A stretch of 64,000 bases of DNA from Dokdonella_A sp040005635 (GTDB taxonomy: Bacteria; Pseudomonadota; Gammaproteobacteria; Xanthomonadales; Rhodanobacteraceae), in NCBI GenBank assembly GCA_040005635.1, contig JBDTYM010000004.1, positions 1 through 64,000 on the forward strand, read 5' to 3'. Of the stretch, positions 27,390-36,465 are shown one piece after another. Position numbers and translations under genes: made by a program. The notes below the pieces were generated by a model. The model was not told the DNA's origin. It did no database searches and was given only the letters and a program-made list of their open reading frames with translations. The stretch's first letter is position 1; each line of letters begins with the position of its first letter.

Positions 27390-27418
27390 ACGCTAGTGCA
27401 GTCACCTGGAACTGTCAA
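27390..27418 (-). promoter_or_regulatory. Sigma-70 promoter of the thrS operon
   Basis: Minus strand: -35 TTGACA (27413-27418, perfect consensus), 17-base spacer, -10 TAGCGT (27390-27395). Transcription would start near 27383, giving a leader of about 170 bases. Confidence 0.72.
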
Positions 27419-27510
27419 TCTCGATACCGCCGGCAAGTGCAGACGTCGTTGCGCGGCTCGACATCACGCTCGACCGCGCTCGCGCAAGCGTCAAACGCCG
27501 ATCGGATGGA

Positions 27511-27533
27511 CCGGGCGCCGGGATGGCGCCCGG
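27511..27533 (-). terminator. Stem-loop after the sedolisin gene
   Basis: ccgggcgcc and ggcgcccgg form a nine-base stem with a five-base loop, eight bases beyond the stop at 27542 on the minus strand. No U-run follows, so it may be a transcript-stabilising or Rho-assisted end. Confidence 0.55.
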
Positions 27534-27541
27534 GCCGAGGC

Positions 27542-30500
27542 TCAAGGACCGTCGAATCCGTTGGCAAAGATGCGATCGGTCAGCACGTGGAATGCGATCG
27601 AGGCGCTGGCGGGCAGATGCGCGCCGTCACCGGCATAGCTCGCGGCCAGCGAGGTCACCGCCGGCGACGCCAGCGTGATCGCGCAACGCGCGACGCCGCT
27701 CGCATCCGTACTCGCGCTGCAGGTTGCGCCGGCGAGCGTGAACCCGACGCTCGCGCCAGCGATCGGCACGGCTGGCGTCACCGAGCGATCCAGCAGCGTG
27801 GCCTGCACCTGCGCTTGCGCGCCGCTGCCGCCGCTTTCGTCGCTGCCGTTCAAGCTGAGAAAGCTTGTATGCGCACCACTGGTCCAGGTCGCATGCACCT
27901 GGTTGGACGAAACCAGTTCGCCATCCAGGGTCGCGTAGGCGACCAGATCATCCTCACCGGCGGCAGCGCCGACATAACTGAAGCCGATGCCGGTACCGAA
28001 GCCGGTGACAACGATCTGCTGCAGTGAATTGGCGCCCTGCACGACGACGGTGACCGGCGTACCGACCGGCGGATCGGAATGTGGGAAGGTGATGAGGAAA
28101 CCCTGTGAGGTGCCTTGCGCCGCGATGGCCGCACCCCCGCTGTTCGGGCTGAGGACGATCGACGGATTCGGCACCAGCTGCGCAGGCAGCGGACACGTGC
28201 CGTCGGCATTGCTGAGGCGATAGACGGCAACGCCGGCATTGAGATAGATACACCCGTCCGGGCCAATCAGGCGCGGTGCGCCGGCGCCGGTTTCCTCGAG
28301 CAGCCCACCACTGAAGACCGGCTGCGTCGCCGTGAGGTCGTAGACGGCGACCGCCTGGTCGAAACCGCCGACGCGGCTGGCGCCAACGATGATGCCGGCA
28401 GCGCCGCCGCCGGAGGCGCTGCCGATCGGCGCCACCGCGAAGGTGGAATACACCCCGAGCGACGTCACCGTCGCCGGCTGCGGCTGATCCGTACCGCTGA
28501 CGGCATCGACACCGGCGACCACCGAGGTGTATTGCGCAACGATGTACATCGTGCCGTCCTCGGCAAAGCCGATGCTGCCGTTCGGCGATGCGTTCGTGCT
28601 GGCGTAGATCGACGTCGTCGGACTGCCGCCCGCGGGATTGGCGACGCGCCAGATCGACGGATCATCCGAACCTGCACCGAAGCAGCCGTCGCTCAGGAAC
28701 AGGTCGCCGCTGAGCGGATCGGCGCTCATGCTGAATGGGCACTTGAGATTGTTCGCGATCGCCGTGGTCGCGCCGTTGCTGCTGTTGATCCTGAGCACCG
28801 CGCCCGTGGTGAAATCGCCGCTGGTGGCAATGCGCGAACCGTACAGGCTGCCGTCGTCGCCAAAGGCCAGCGCGGTGATGCCAGGGCCGATCGGTGTTGC
28901 CGTGATGCGCGTCGATGCATCGGCGACGCCGCCGCCGGCGGGGATCGCATAAATGTCGCCCGTCACATAGTCGGCGGCGAACAGTCGGCCGCTGGCGTCG
29001 AACGCGATGCCGGTCGCACCGATACAGCCGTTCAACGTGATATTGCCGAAGTTGACCCCGTTCTGTGTCGGGAACCCGCTCGCGTACAGCGAAATCGCAA
29101 ATCCCGGCGCAGCCACTGGCGCGCTGACGGCGCCGCAGCCGACACCGTCGCTGAAATTGACGTTCGCCGCACCCGGCACCGGCAGGCTGCCGTCGGTGAG
29201 GTCGACCGCGCTGAAGGCAACGACCTCGGTCGACTGATCGGAAACGCTGAAGATCGCCTCGCCATTCGCATCGGTGGCGGCCGGATTGTCGCCGAGGATC
29301 AGCGCGTGACCGTTCTGAACCAGCTGCACCTGCTTGCCGGCAACGCCACGGCCGAGCGCGTCGTGCAGGGTGACGGTGACCGCGCTCGTCGCGATGCCAT
29401 CCGCGGTCTGGTCGGCCGGAAATGCGCTGAGTCCCCCCGTGCTCGCTGGGGGTGCGATGAATGGCAGCGATGGGTTCGTCGCCAGCTCGATCGCATCGGA
29501 CGTATCCGTCACGGTAAAGGTCAATTCTTCGGCGACCAGGTCGGTGACCTTGAAGACTGCGACGCCGTCGCTGCCGGTGATCTCGTTCGGTGGTGTGACC
29601 GTCGCATGATTGCCGGCATTGGCCGCCACGCCGACCGTCTTGCCGGCGACGGTGTTGCCGTTGGCGTCGAGCAGGGTGACGACGATGACACCCGGGTTGA
29701 CGCCGTCCGCGGGAACACCATAGTTCGTGGTGAACGGGGCGACCGGCGGCGCGGTAGCCAGGATTTCCGACAGCGTAACGGACGGCGTGCCGGCCGTCGC
29801 GCCCTGCAGCAGCAGGTTCAACGCCCCGATGTTCGGCGAACCGAGGCCGACATGCGCAAAGTCGCTGCTCATGGAAGCGGCGCTGCGGAATGCGGGCCCG
29901 GCTGCGAGCGGATACAGCCCGGCATTGGCGAAGCCGAGATTGCTGCCGCGCGCCTGATTCAGCAGCGCGGTAAATGCGGCCCAGATCGGCGTAGCCAGAC
30001 TCGTGCCGCCATAGATATAAGGCGTCGGGCAGCCGCCTGCATCCGCCTGGCAAATGATCACGCCGGAGTTCGGGTCCGCGTTCGCGACGACATCGGGCAC
30101 CGAGCGCTGCGTCGATGGGGTGAAGCCGTCCTGGTAGCTCGGACGCGCGAAGAACCGGCTCGTGCCGAAGCCGCCCTGCCCGGTCGGCGGCGAGCTCGCG
30201 CTGCCGTCCCACCACGTCTCGCCGCGATAGATGCCGCCCGCGCCAGCGACCAGCGAGGAGCCACCGACCGCCGTGATGTGCGGCGATGTCGCCGGTACGG
30301 CCGCCGTGTTCGCCGCGCCGCTGAGGCAGGTGCTGCCGCTGTCGCCACTGCCGGAGTAGACGCTGATGCCGCTGGCGGCGGCGGCCTGCAAAATCGATTC
30401 GATGCTGTCGACATCGGCTTGCGACGTCTGATTCTCGCAATACGCCCAGCTGTTGCTGATGACGTCGACGCCGTCGTTGATCATGCGGTTGAACATGCTC

Positions 30501-31645
30501 TGGAAACTCGAGCCGGCACCGCTGAACGATGCGTTGTAGACGACGATGTCGGCACCCGGCGCGAGGCCCATGACGGTATCGATGTCGAGCACGACTTCGC
30601 TTTCGGCAGCGCCGAAACTCGCGCCGCCGCCGAGCGTGACGTCGCTCAGCTGCGAGATCTGCTCAGCCGGAGAGCCGATGAGCTGCAGGAAGGCAGCGAT
30701 ATCGCTGGTCTGGTAGAGATCGAATTCGACCAGGCCGATCTTCTGCCCGCTGCCATCGACGCTGCGCCAGGGCACGCCGCCGCCGGATGGCGCGTTCTGC
30801 TGCGGCAAATGGATCGGCTCGATGGCGGCCGGAAACTGATTGTTGAGGCAGGCCTCGTAGTATTTCTGGACGTTTTCGTTGTGCGTGTTGTACGCCTTCG
30901 CGTAGTCGCGGATGCCCTTGCCGGTGCCTTCGAGCTTCTGCAGGAGCTCGCCGGTAGCGCGCGACGCGGCATAGATTGCGCAGAGCGGGCCGTACAGGTC
31001 GCAGCGATCAGTCTGACCGGCCGGGCACTGGAAATACGCCGGCGGTGACGAATTCGAGGTCAGCGGTCCCGGGCGCGCCAGGCTCGACAGGCCGGCGATC
31101 GATTGCACGTGCGCGGCGATCTCGCCCGGCAGGCTGGGATCGCGATCGTTGGCGTAGAACGCACGCTCGGCGCTGGCGTAGTCGTGGATCGTGACGGCGA
31201 GCGCCGCTTCTGCATCGACCCGCGCGGCAGCGAGCGTCAAGGTCAACCGGTTCGGCGACGTCTCCAGCGTCGTGAAGCGCTGCGCCGAGAAGAAACCAGC
31301 GACCGCATCGTACGCCTGCTGGGAAGGCCCGAAACGCGCCGCAACATCGCGCGGACTCAGGAACTGGCGGTAGATCGCAGATTGCGGATCGTAGACGTCG
31401 CGCAGGTACTGCTGAAAGCCGGCTTCGTCGTCGCGCCGCAGCGTCACGGTCAAGGTCAGCAGCGCGGTGTCGACCGAATCGGCCTTGGCTTGATTCAGTG
31501 TCGTAATTTGATGTCCGGCGAGCGCGACTCGCTCTGCGGCTGCCAGCACCGGATGGCTGACGGACGCGGACGCGAACGCGATCACGCCGACGATCCATCG
31601 GGCCGCCGTTGCCCACCGGCCCGTCAAACGCTGCCTGCCGCCCAT
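27542..31645 (-). CDS. Secreted S53 (sedolisin/pro-kumamolisin) protease with Ig-like and propeller-like domains
   Basis: Large exported serine-carboxyl peptidase, 1367 residues. Residues 1-36 are a signal peptide (ending VLAAA). About 37-190 is the pro-kumamolisin activation domain. The catalytic domain (about 290-620) has the Glu350/Asp354 pair in AESEVVLDIDTV, the SGSGDSGSTC loop, and the nucleophile Ser549 in YIYGGTSLATPIW. The usual C-terminal calcium motif (D-[IV]-T-x-G) is not obvious. Two bacterial Ig-like (Big_1) modules follow (DANGNTVAGKTVGVAANAG; HDALGRGVAGKQVQLV), then a region resembling a beta-propeller (about 870-1180) and a last Ig-like domain. It ends DRIFANGFDGP, a tail resembling those on other secreted proteins of this group. 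GGGGGCGA precedes the ATG. Confidence 0.88.
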   Translation of the reverse strand: MGGRQRLTGRWATAARWIVGVIAFASASVSHPVLAAAERVALAGHQITTLNQAKADSVDTALLTLTVTLRRDDEAGFQQYLRDVYDPQSAIYRQFLSPRDVAARFGPSQQAYDAVAGFFSAQRFTTLETSPNRLTLTLAAARVDAEAALAVTIHDYASAERAFYANDRDPSLPGEIAAHVQSIAGLSSLARPGPLTSNSSPPAYFQCPAGQTDRCDLYGPLCAIYAASRATGELLQKLEGTGKGIRDYAKAYNTHNENVQKYYEACLNNQFPAAIEPIHLPQQNAPSGGGVPWRSVDGSGQKIGLVEFDLYQTSDIAAFLQLIGSPAEQISQLSDVTLGGGASFGAAESEVVLDIDTVMGLAPGADIVVYNASFSGAGSSFQSMFNRMINDGVDVISNSWAYCENQTSQADVDSIESILQAAAASGISVYSGSGDSGSTCLSGAANTAAVPATSPHITAVGGSSLVAGAGGIYRGETWWDGSASSPPTGQGGFGTSRFFARPSYQDGFTPSTQRSVPDVVANADPNSGVIICQADAGGCPTPYIYGGTSLATPIWAAFTALLNQARGSNLGFANAGLYPLAAGPAFRSAASMSSDFAHVGLGSPNIGALNLLLQGATAGTPSVTLSEILATAPPVAPFTTNYGVPADGVNPGVIVVTLLDANGNTVAGKTVGVAANAGNHATVTPPNEITGSDGVAVFKVTDLVAEELTFTVTDTSDAIELATNPSLPFIAPPASTGGLSAFPADQTADGIATSAVTVTLHDALGRGVAGKQVQLVQNGHALILGDNPAATDANGEAIFSVSDQSTEVVAFSAVDLTDGSLPVPGAANVNFSDGVGCGAVSAPVAAPGFAISLYASGFPTQNGVNFGNITLNGCIGATGIAFDASGRLFAADYVTGDIYAIPAGGGVADASTRITATPIGPGITALAFGDDGSLYGSRIATSGDFTTGAVLRINSSNGATTAIANNLKCPFSMSADPLSGDLFLSDGCFGAGSDDPSIWRVANPAGGSPTTSIYASTNASPNGSIGFAEDGTMYIVAQYTSVVAGVDAVSGTDQPQPATVTSLGVYSTFAVAPIGSASGGGAAGIIVGASRVGGFDQAVAVYDLTATQPVFSGGLLEETGAGAPRLIGPDGCIYLNAGVAVYRLSNADGTCPLPAQLVPNPSIVLSPNSGGAAIAAQGTSQGFLITFPHSDPPVGTPVTVVVQGANSLQQIVVTGFGTGIGFSYVGAAAGEDDLVAYATLDGELVSSNQVHATWTSGAHTSFLSLNGSDESGGSGAQAQVQATLLDRSVTPAVPIAGASVGFTLAGATCSASTDASGVARCAITLASPAVTSLAASYAGDGAHLPASASIAFHVLTDRIFANGFDGP

Positions 31646-31790
31646 GATTCGCCCCCGCCGTCGAGTCCGCGATACGGACCGTTCGGATAGTGTGAGCCGA
31701 AACCACGAAATATCACGCAGTGTTTTTGCAGATCTTGCCGAGACCGAAAGCGACGAGGAGATGCGCGCCTATCGCGCGTGCCGCACTCAG

Positions 31791-32552
31791 TCAGCCTTTC
31801 GCGTCGGCACGCACCAGGTGCAGGTCGTTGTACTTGCGCCGCTCGATCAACTCGGTGATCGCGCCGCGCGCATTGCGCCGGAACACGATCAGGCTCTTCT
31901 CGTCGCCGCCGTCCATGAAGACATCCTTTGCGACCGCCTCCAGGTCCGTGTGGCGACCACCAGCCTTGGTCGTATAGAACAGGGTATCGCTGTCGCGTGC
32001 GATCGTGAACGCGCGCCCCGGACCGTAGCTGTAGACACCCGGGTAGTCGTCCAGCTTCAGATCGGCAACGGCCAACACGGGTGGCGGCGTCGGCAAGGTC
32101 ACGTCGTTCGCCGCGAGCAATTTCCAGGCGCCATCGCGGCGCACGAAGGTGTTGCTGAAGATGTAGCGCACGACGAGCTTCTGATCGAACACGGTTTCGC
32201 GTTCGTAGAACTCACCATTCAATACTGCGACATCGCCTTGCACGCGGACTGCCGGATCGCGGATCTCGATGCTGCCGGAAAAACCTTGCGGAAACGGATG
32301 GATGCTCTCGACGATTTCCGCCTTGTCCTGGCGGCGACCGTATTCGTCGACGAGCATCGCGACGTCGGCGAGGATGCGCTGCCACACATCGGCCTTGCCG
32401 GCAGGCACCGCATCCATCAGCTCCTGTGTCAGCTGCAGCAGCTGTGCCTTCGTTTCCGTTTCGACGTCCGCCGCGACCGCACTTGCACCGGAGACGATCG
32501 ACAACACGATCGCCCATCCACCTTCGCGCAACTTCCGCAACTTCGTTGCCAT
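31791..32552 (-). CDS. Secreted NTF2-like (SnoaL/DUF4440-type) protein
   Basis: Predicted periplasmic protein of 253 residues. Residues 1-28 form a signal peptide ending SGASAVAA. The middle resembles the NTF2-like fold of DUF4440/SnoaL: RGDAVLN-like strand VQGDVAVLNGEFYERE, RYIFSNTFVRRDGAWKLLAANDV, which is the characteristic strand pair ending in W-K-L-x-x. The C-terminal 90 residues (DDYPGVYSYGPGRAFTIARD) look like the lipocalin-like DUF3471 extension seen in beta-lactamase-related proteins. No catalytic role is assigned. The start at 32552 (MATKLRKLREGG) has GGAG upstream. It stands alone. Confidence 0.68.
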   Translation of the reverse strand: MATKLRKLREGGWAIVLSIVSGASAVAADVETETKAQLLQLTQELMDAVPAGKADVWQRILADVAMLVDEYGRRQDKAEIVESIHPFPQGFSGSIEIRDPAVRVQGDVAVLNGEFYERETVFDQKLVVRYIFSNTFVRRDGAWKLLAANDVTLPTPPPVLAVADLKLDDYPGVYSYGPGRAFTIARDSDTLFYTTKAGGRHTDLEAVAKDVFMDGGDEKSLIVFRRNARGAITELIERRKYNDLHLVRADAKG

Positions 32553-32727
32553 CGGCATCTCCGCAGCCAACCCTCATTACAAATGCTGTCGCGCCTGCGC
32601 GCATCTGCCGAGAGTCACTGATCGAAGCACGACGGAGCATGAAAAAGGCTGAGGTCTCGTAGGGATTCGATGGGGTCGAGACTGCGAGAACCCGATCGGC
32701 TCCCGCACGCGAGTCGCGGCAGCAATC

Positions 32728-32994
32728 TCAGTCGATGATCCAGTCTTTCGAGCGCTCGCGCAGCAGCGCTCTCAGATCCTCAGCGATGTCCTGCAATGGT
32801 TGGCCCATGCCGAATGTGCCGGCAATCCAGTGCGTCGGAAGATCGAGCTCTTTCTCCGTTGGGCAGGAATACACTCTTCCATCGTCTTCGGCCCAGACGG
32901 TCTGGTTGCCTTGCGCCAAGGTTTGCTGCACTTGGCCGGCCAGCGTATTGAGGTCATCGTGAAGATGACCGATGCATTGATTCGTGCTTCGCAT
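32728..32994 (-). CDS. Hypothetical protein, 88 residues
   Basis: Short, mostly acidic soluble protein (MRSTNQCIGHLHDDLNTLAG at the start; LLRERSKDWIID at the end) with no signal peptide. A good Shine-Dalgarno (GAGGGTG) precedes the ATG. The first half could be helical, and the middle EDDGRVYSCPTEKELDLPTHW suggests beta structure. No family is recognised. It is the first of several small unknown genes in the lower-GC stretch that reaches to tRNA-Val. Confidence 0.55.
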   Translation of the reverse strand: MRSTNQCIGHLHDDLNTLAGQVQQTLAQGNQTVWAEDDGRVYSCPTEKELDLPTHWIAGTFGMGQPLQDIAEDLRALLRERSKDWIID

Positions 32995-33170
32995 GTGGCA
33001 CCCTCGTTATGGTGGATTGCGGAAGGTCGAGCAGCTCCTAGGCGTGACTGAACGCAGATTCTGTATACCGCAGATCGGTCGAAAAGGCGTGATGAACGCC
33101 GCCGGAAATTTCAACGAAGTTCAGGTTTTGCTCATCACATGTTCACGCGACAGATGCATATCGTGGCGGC

Positions 33171-33461
33171 ATGGGCAGTCAAGCTTCCAGCGTCGTTGAT
33201 TCCAGCCACGGCCTCGCGCAGCGGGTCGCTCATCTCGAAGCGCAAGCGCTGGCATGGCAGCTGTTGATCAATTCGCTGCTGCGCGCATCGTCCGATCCGC
33301 AACGCTTGCTCGACGAAATCGAGCAGGATGTCTTGGCGTGGCGCCAGCGCGATACGTCAGCGGCCCGATCGCCAATCTCTGCTGACGCGCGCGCTCAACT
33401 GCTGCGGCTGGTCGAAGGGCTGCGAGAGGCGCACGTTTCGAGCGGCTCGAGCGATCATTAG
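33171..33461 (+). CDS. Hypothetical protein, 96 residues
   Basis: Small soluble protein rich in helix-forming residues: GLAQRVAHLEAQALAWQLLI and RLLDEIEQDVLAWRQRD suggest two amphipathic helices, followed by ARAQLLRLVEGLREA. Codon use is like that of the host's genes, unlike the following 33470-34130 stretch. No recognised family. The ATG is not preceded by a strong ribosome-binding site. Confidence 0.5.
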   Translation: MGSQASSVVDSSHGLAQRVAHLEAQALAWQLLINSLLRASSDPQRLLDEIEQDVLAWRQRDTSAARSPISADARAQLLRLVEGLREAHVSSGSSDH

Positions 33462-33588
33462 GCAAGCCTGATCCGCATGGCCGCCGCTGTTTCGAAAGCC
33501 GACGGCGTACCCGAAGCACTGGCACGCGCTCAAAATCCCCAGAGTTGCGAGTAACAGATCGCGCGCACTGCACCAACAGCTCAAGCAG

Positions 33589-33783
33589 GTGCAAAGCGCG
33601 GTCGTTACATTTCGCGCCAGGCTTGCTCAACAATCAGAAGAGGCGGCTCGGCGTTTCGACAAACTCGTGGATTGCTGGAACGACATCGCCATGCTTCCCT
33701 TGGTGGAACGCGATCTCGCTCCTCATGCAGAATTCCACAGCAACATCGCCGGCTGGATCAATCAGACCTACAGGTACTTCTAG
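33589..33783 (+). CDS. Possible gene fragment, 64 residues
   Basis: A frame open from 33472 to 33783 whose only usable start is GTG 33589. The product (ARLAQQSEEAARRFDKLVDC, ending INQTYRYF) has a plausible helical, protein-like composition, but the frame upstream reads like non-coding DNA. It may be a remnant of a larger gene. No family is recognised. The rest of 33784-34135 shows no convincing gene. Confidence 0.3.
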   Translation: MQSAVVTFRARLAQQSEEAARRFDKLVDCWNDIAMLPLVERDLAPHAEFHSNIAGWINQTYRYF

Positions 33784-34135
33784 CGGGAACGACTTCGCCC
33801 TTTGTCCGAACGCTTAGGAGCGGATCAACATCTCGAAAGCGCGGCTCTCGCTCGCCAAAGGAACGAGGCTACCTGCCAGGCCACCCAAGGAGACGCGGCA
33901 AGATGCCGTCGAGGAGGGACTACTTTCGGATCTGACAGTCCAACGCTATCGCGACGACGGGGTCTCTGCGAAGCACGACTATGCGCCCGCTTCATCAGGT
34001 TATGGTTCATCTGGCGAGCGAGGATAACCGGCGGTCAGTCTCCAGCGGATCGAGCGCTCCGGCATGGCTGCTGCGCATCAAGCGAATGTCGTAGGCATTG
34101 CAACCTTTGCTCATCAATTTGCATCGGAGCGTTGC

Positions 34136-34693
34136 ATGACAACCCGACGTTTCAGTGGTGCCGAGATTTTCGCCGTACTGGTGTCGCTCGCATCTGTGAC
34201 GATCTCAGTGCTTGGCAATCGCACACAGGAACGCCTGCTGGCCGCGAGCGTGTGGCCCTATGTTTCATTCAGCAGCGGCAACACCAGTGACGATGGACAG
34301 AAGCGAATTATCTCCATGTCTTTGGTGAATGCGGGCAGTGGACCGGCGCGTATCAAGGAGTTCTCGCTCGAATACGACCACCAGAAGGTCGCCTCCGGCC
34401 GCGCGTTGCTGGAGCGTTGCTGCGGCCTTCCCAAGGTTTCGTTGCTGACGAGTCCGGTAGTCGGCCGCGTACTGCGTCCGGGAGATACGATTACTTATCT
34501 GCAATTGCCGTTTTCCGAAGACATTGCCGACGGCTGGAGCAAACTCGATCAGGCGCGCTTTGGCAGCATGGTCATGAGTGTGTGCTATTGCTCGACGTTG
34601 AATGAATGCTTCGAGGCACGATCGGATCGCGACGAACCGGAGCAGGTCGAAGCCTGCAGAGTTACACCGCGGACGGAGCAGTGGCACGGGTAG
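34136..34693 (+). CDS. Membrane-anchored hypothetical protein, 185 residues
   Basis: Residues 10-26 (AEIFAVLVSLASVTISVLG) form one transmembrane helix, followed by a beta-rich domain (PYVSFSSGNTSDDGQKRIIS, SLVNAGSGPARIKEFSLEYD) resembling an Ig-like fold, and a Cys-containing end (SVCYCSTLNECFEA). Similar anchor-plus-NxGxGPA proteins are widespread and uncharacterised; the N-terminal layout suggests a type II membrane protein with the domain outside the cytoplasm. Start ATG 34136 is preferred to 34064 because it directly precedes the helix. GC content is lower than in the core genes nearby. Confidence 0.65.
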   Translation: MTTRRFSGAEIFAVLVSLASVTISVLGNRTQERLLAASVWPYVSFSSGNTSDDGQKRIISMSLVNAGSGPARIKEFSLEYDHQKVASGRALLERCCGLPKVSLLTSPVVGRVLRPGDTITYLQLPFSEDIADGWSKLDQARFGSMVMSVCYCSTLNECFEARSDRDEPEQVEACRVTPRTEQWHG

Positions 34694-34963
34694 GCAGGTG
34701 GACAATGGGGAAATTGCCACGCCCAGATCGCGGTGCGTTTGCGGGGATAAAGTCTCGACCCCGCCCCTGAAGTCCCGGTGAACGTTGGCCGCCTGGTGAC
34801 GGCCGCCAGCCTAGCCCAACCACAACAGGGAATTGAGCCGGGCGAAGACCAGGTGGGCATGCATTGCCTAGTCGTTCGATTGCCAGCAGAATGAGGCGAG
34901 CGCGCATTTTGCAACTAACTGCGGACGATTTCGAGTCGTGTCTATCAGAGCCTGGGGGCATGG

Positions 34964-35229
34964 GTGGTGTCTCTCGTCGCTGTTGTTCTCGCGGCGATCG
35001 TCGTGCTGTTCAAGACCCCGCTGATTCCCGGTCGCGCTATCCCGTACGAGTTGCTGACGCTCCTTATCGCTTCCTTCGCGCTGGCAACACAGCTCAGCTG
35101 GTATGTGTCCGATAACTTGGGACTAGGCGCGCGCCTACTCTATCTTCGTTGATTTGGGTCGGCTGGATATTACTGATGGCCTTTGCGGCATTTGTCGTAT
35201 TCGGTAAAAGCTTTAGCTACATGCATTGA
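34964..35229 (+). pseudogene. Frameshifted small membrane protein gene
   Basis: The frame from GTG 34964 encodes two hydrophobic stretches (SLVAVVLAAIVVLFK and LTLLIASFALATQLSWYV) and stops at 35152. Immediately afterwards a different frame continues with another clear membrane segment (SLIWVGWILLMAFAAFVVFG) and stops at 35229. Joining the two by a -1 shift near 35125-35148 gives one protein of about 88 residues with three helices, so the gene is probably broken. A programmed frameshift is less likely; no slippery heptamer was seen. Confidence 0.5.
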
Positions 35230-35376
35230 CCTTCGCGCCACCCATTCGAGCCTTGCAATATTCGACGACAAGCGGCATCCGTATTGCGAGCATCGGTTGG
35301 CAGCGTAACTAGCACAGAGAAGTCATCGACGGACGCCGACACGCAACCCTCTCCGAAACGGCCGATTGGACCAGAC

Positions 35377-36084
35377 ATGGACTTTCTGAAGCTGCTCAAG
35401 TCGTTCGAAGAGTTCGTTTACGAAGCGCTGCTGTGGCTGATCCTGGTGCCGATCACACTCGGACGGATTGTGTTGCAGCCCCGCACCATGACCGCGTACG
35501 CAGCGAAGGAGCTGGCGTTGCCAGACGAACGGCGTTTCAACTTCGCTGTCAGTCCACCGCTTTTACTCATCCTATGCGTCGTCATCGCTCAAGCCTTCGA
35601 CATGGGAGTGCGCACGCAGGCGGAGGTTAGTGAGGAATCACTGGCAAATCTGCTCCTTGCCTCAGAGCAAAATTTGTTGCTCTATCGAACGATCGCATTC
35701 GGCATCTGGGCGTTGGTTGGCGCCGCCTATTTCCTCATCCGATCGGGAATACCCGTCAGCCGCGACAGCCTACGCGTGCCGTTCTACGAACAGTGCTATC
35801 TAGTCTCTCCGTTCGCTTTGGCTCTATCGTTTAGTGTCTCGCTTAGTCTCACCGACAGGCGAGGTGCAATCGTCGGAGTGGCTTTGGTACTCGTAGGAAC
35901 GCTTTGGTTCTGGGTCGTACAGGCGGACTGGATGCAACAGAAGGCGCGCATGCCGCTGTGGCGAAGCCTTGTTGCAGCGACACTCATCCTTCTAATTGGC
36001 GCGTTGGCGAATACCCTGGTCGGACAAGCGCTATCGCACGCTCGCCCCACGACAAGCCCGAGCCACGTGCGCGGCGCCCATTGA
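35377..36084 (+). CDS. Multi-pass membrane protein of unknown function
   Basis: 235 residues with about five hydrophobic helices: after FVYEALLWLILVPITLG, then PPLLLILCVVIAQAF, TIAFGIWALVGAAYFLI, CYLVSPFALALSFSVSLSL and LVAATLILLIGALANTLVG. Loops carry motifs such as RTMTAYAAKELALPDERRFN. The layout is reminiscent of Yip1-like or permease-type proteins, but no family is recognised. Start ATG 35377 (MDFLKLLKSF) is chosen; a TTG at 35284 would add 31 polar residues. GC content is clearly below that of the surrounding core genes. Confidence 0.6.
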   Translation: MDFLKLLKSFEEFVYEALLWLILVPITLGRIVLQPRTMTAYAAKELALPDERRFNFAVSPPLLLILCVVIAQAFDMGVRTQAEVSEESLANLLLASEQNLLLYRTIAFGIWALVGAAYFLIRSGIPVSRDSLRVPFYEQCYLVSPFALALSFSVSLSLTDRRGAIVGVALVLVGTLWFWVVQADWMQQKARMPLWRSLVAATLILLIGALANTLVGQALSHARPTTSPSHVRGAH

Positions 36085-36420
36085 GTCAGCAAGGATATGA
36101 GCGGTAACGACCAGGAATTTCACATACCCCCTCAGTGAGGCGCCGAATTCAACACTCGGGATAGCGAGCCGCTGGGCCGGACACAGTCAGACGCACGGCT
36201 CACCCTCATCCTCGCCTGGGATGAGCCCGGTATTCCGTAGCATGCACTCGATGCGCCCACGGGCGTAGCCGGTGATTGGCGGAACACCCGAGCCGCTTTC
36301 CGAGCAACGGGCACGACTGATCCGGCCGCAGCTCAACAGGATCTCGAGTGTAATCGTGTCGGCAAATCCCACTATTTACCGGCTAGGCCCAGATGCGATT
36401 TGCTCACAAGGAGCTGACAC
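36085..36420. other. Gene-free stretch before tRNA-Val
   Basis: About 336 bases without a supported gene. A 61-residue frame on the minus strand (36187-36372, starting MGFADTITLEILL) has protein-like composition but no recognised family or ribosome-binding site. No integrase, transposase or terminal repeat is visible. Confidence 0.4.
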
Positions 36421-36444
36421 GAAAAAGCCGGCGCGAGGCCGGCT
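36421..36444 (-). terminator. Terminator after tRNA-Val
   Basis: Minus strand: AGCCGGC, five-base loop, GCCGGCT, then TTTTTC. It begins 22 bases after the tRNA 3' end. Confidence 0.88.
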
Positions 36445-36465
36445 TGTCGTAAACCACTGATTTAG

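Noticed and set aside
25461..27638. A 725-codon plus-strand open frame opposite thrS
   Set aside because: Antisense shadow of thrS; no domain and no ribosome-binding site.
28115..31048. A 977-codon plus-strand open frame opposite the sedolisin gene
   Set aside because: Arg/Ala/Asp-rich composition without any domain; the minus-strand frame has the protease catalytic motifs.
36187..36372. A 61-codon minus-strand frame near tRNA-Val, considered as an integrase remnant
   Set aside because: No integrase motifs (R-H-R-Y) are visible and no homology is recognised; kept only as part of the gene-free description.
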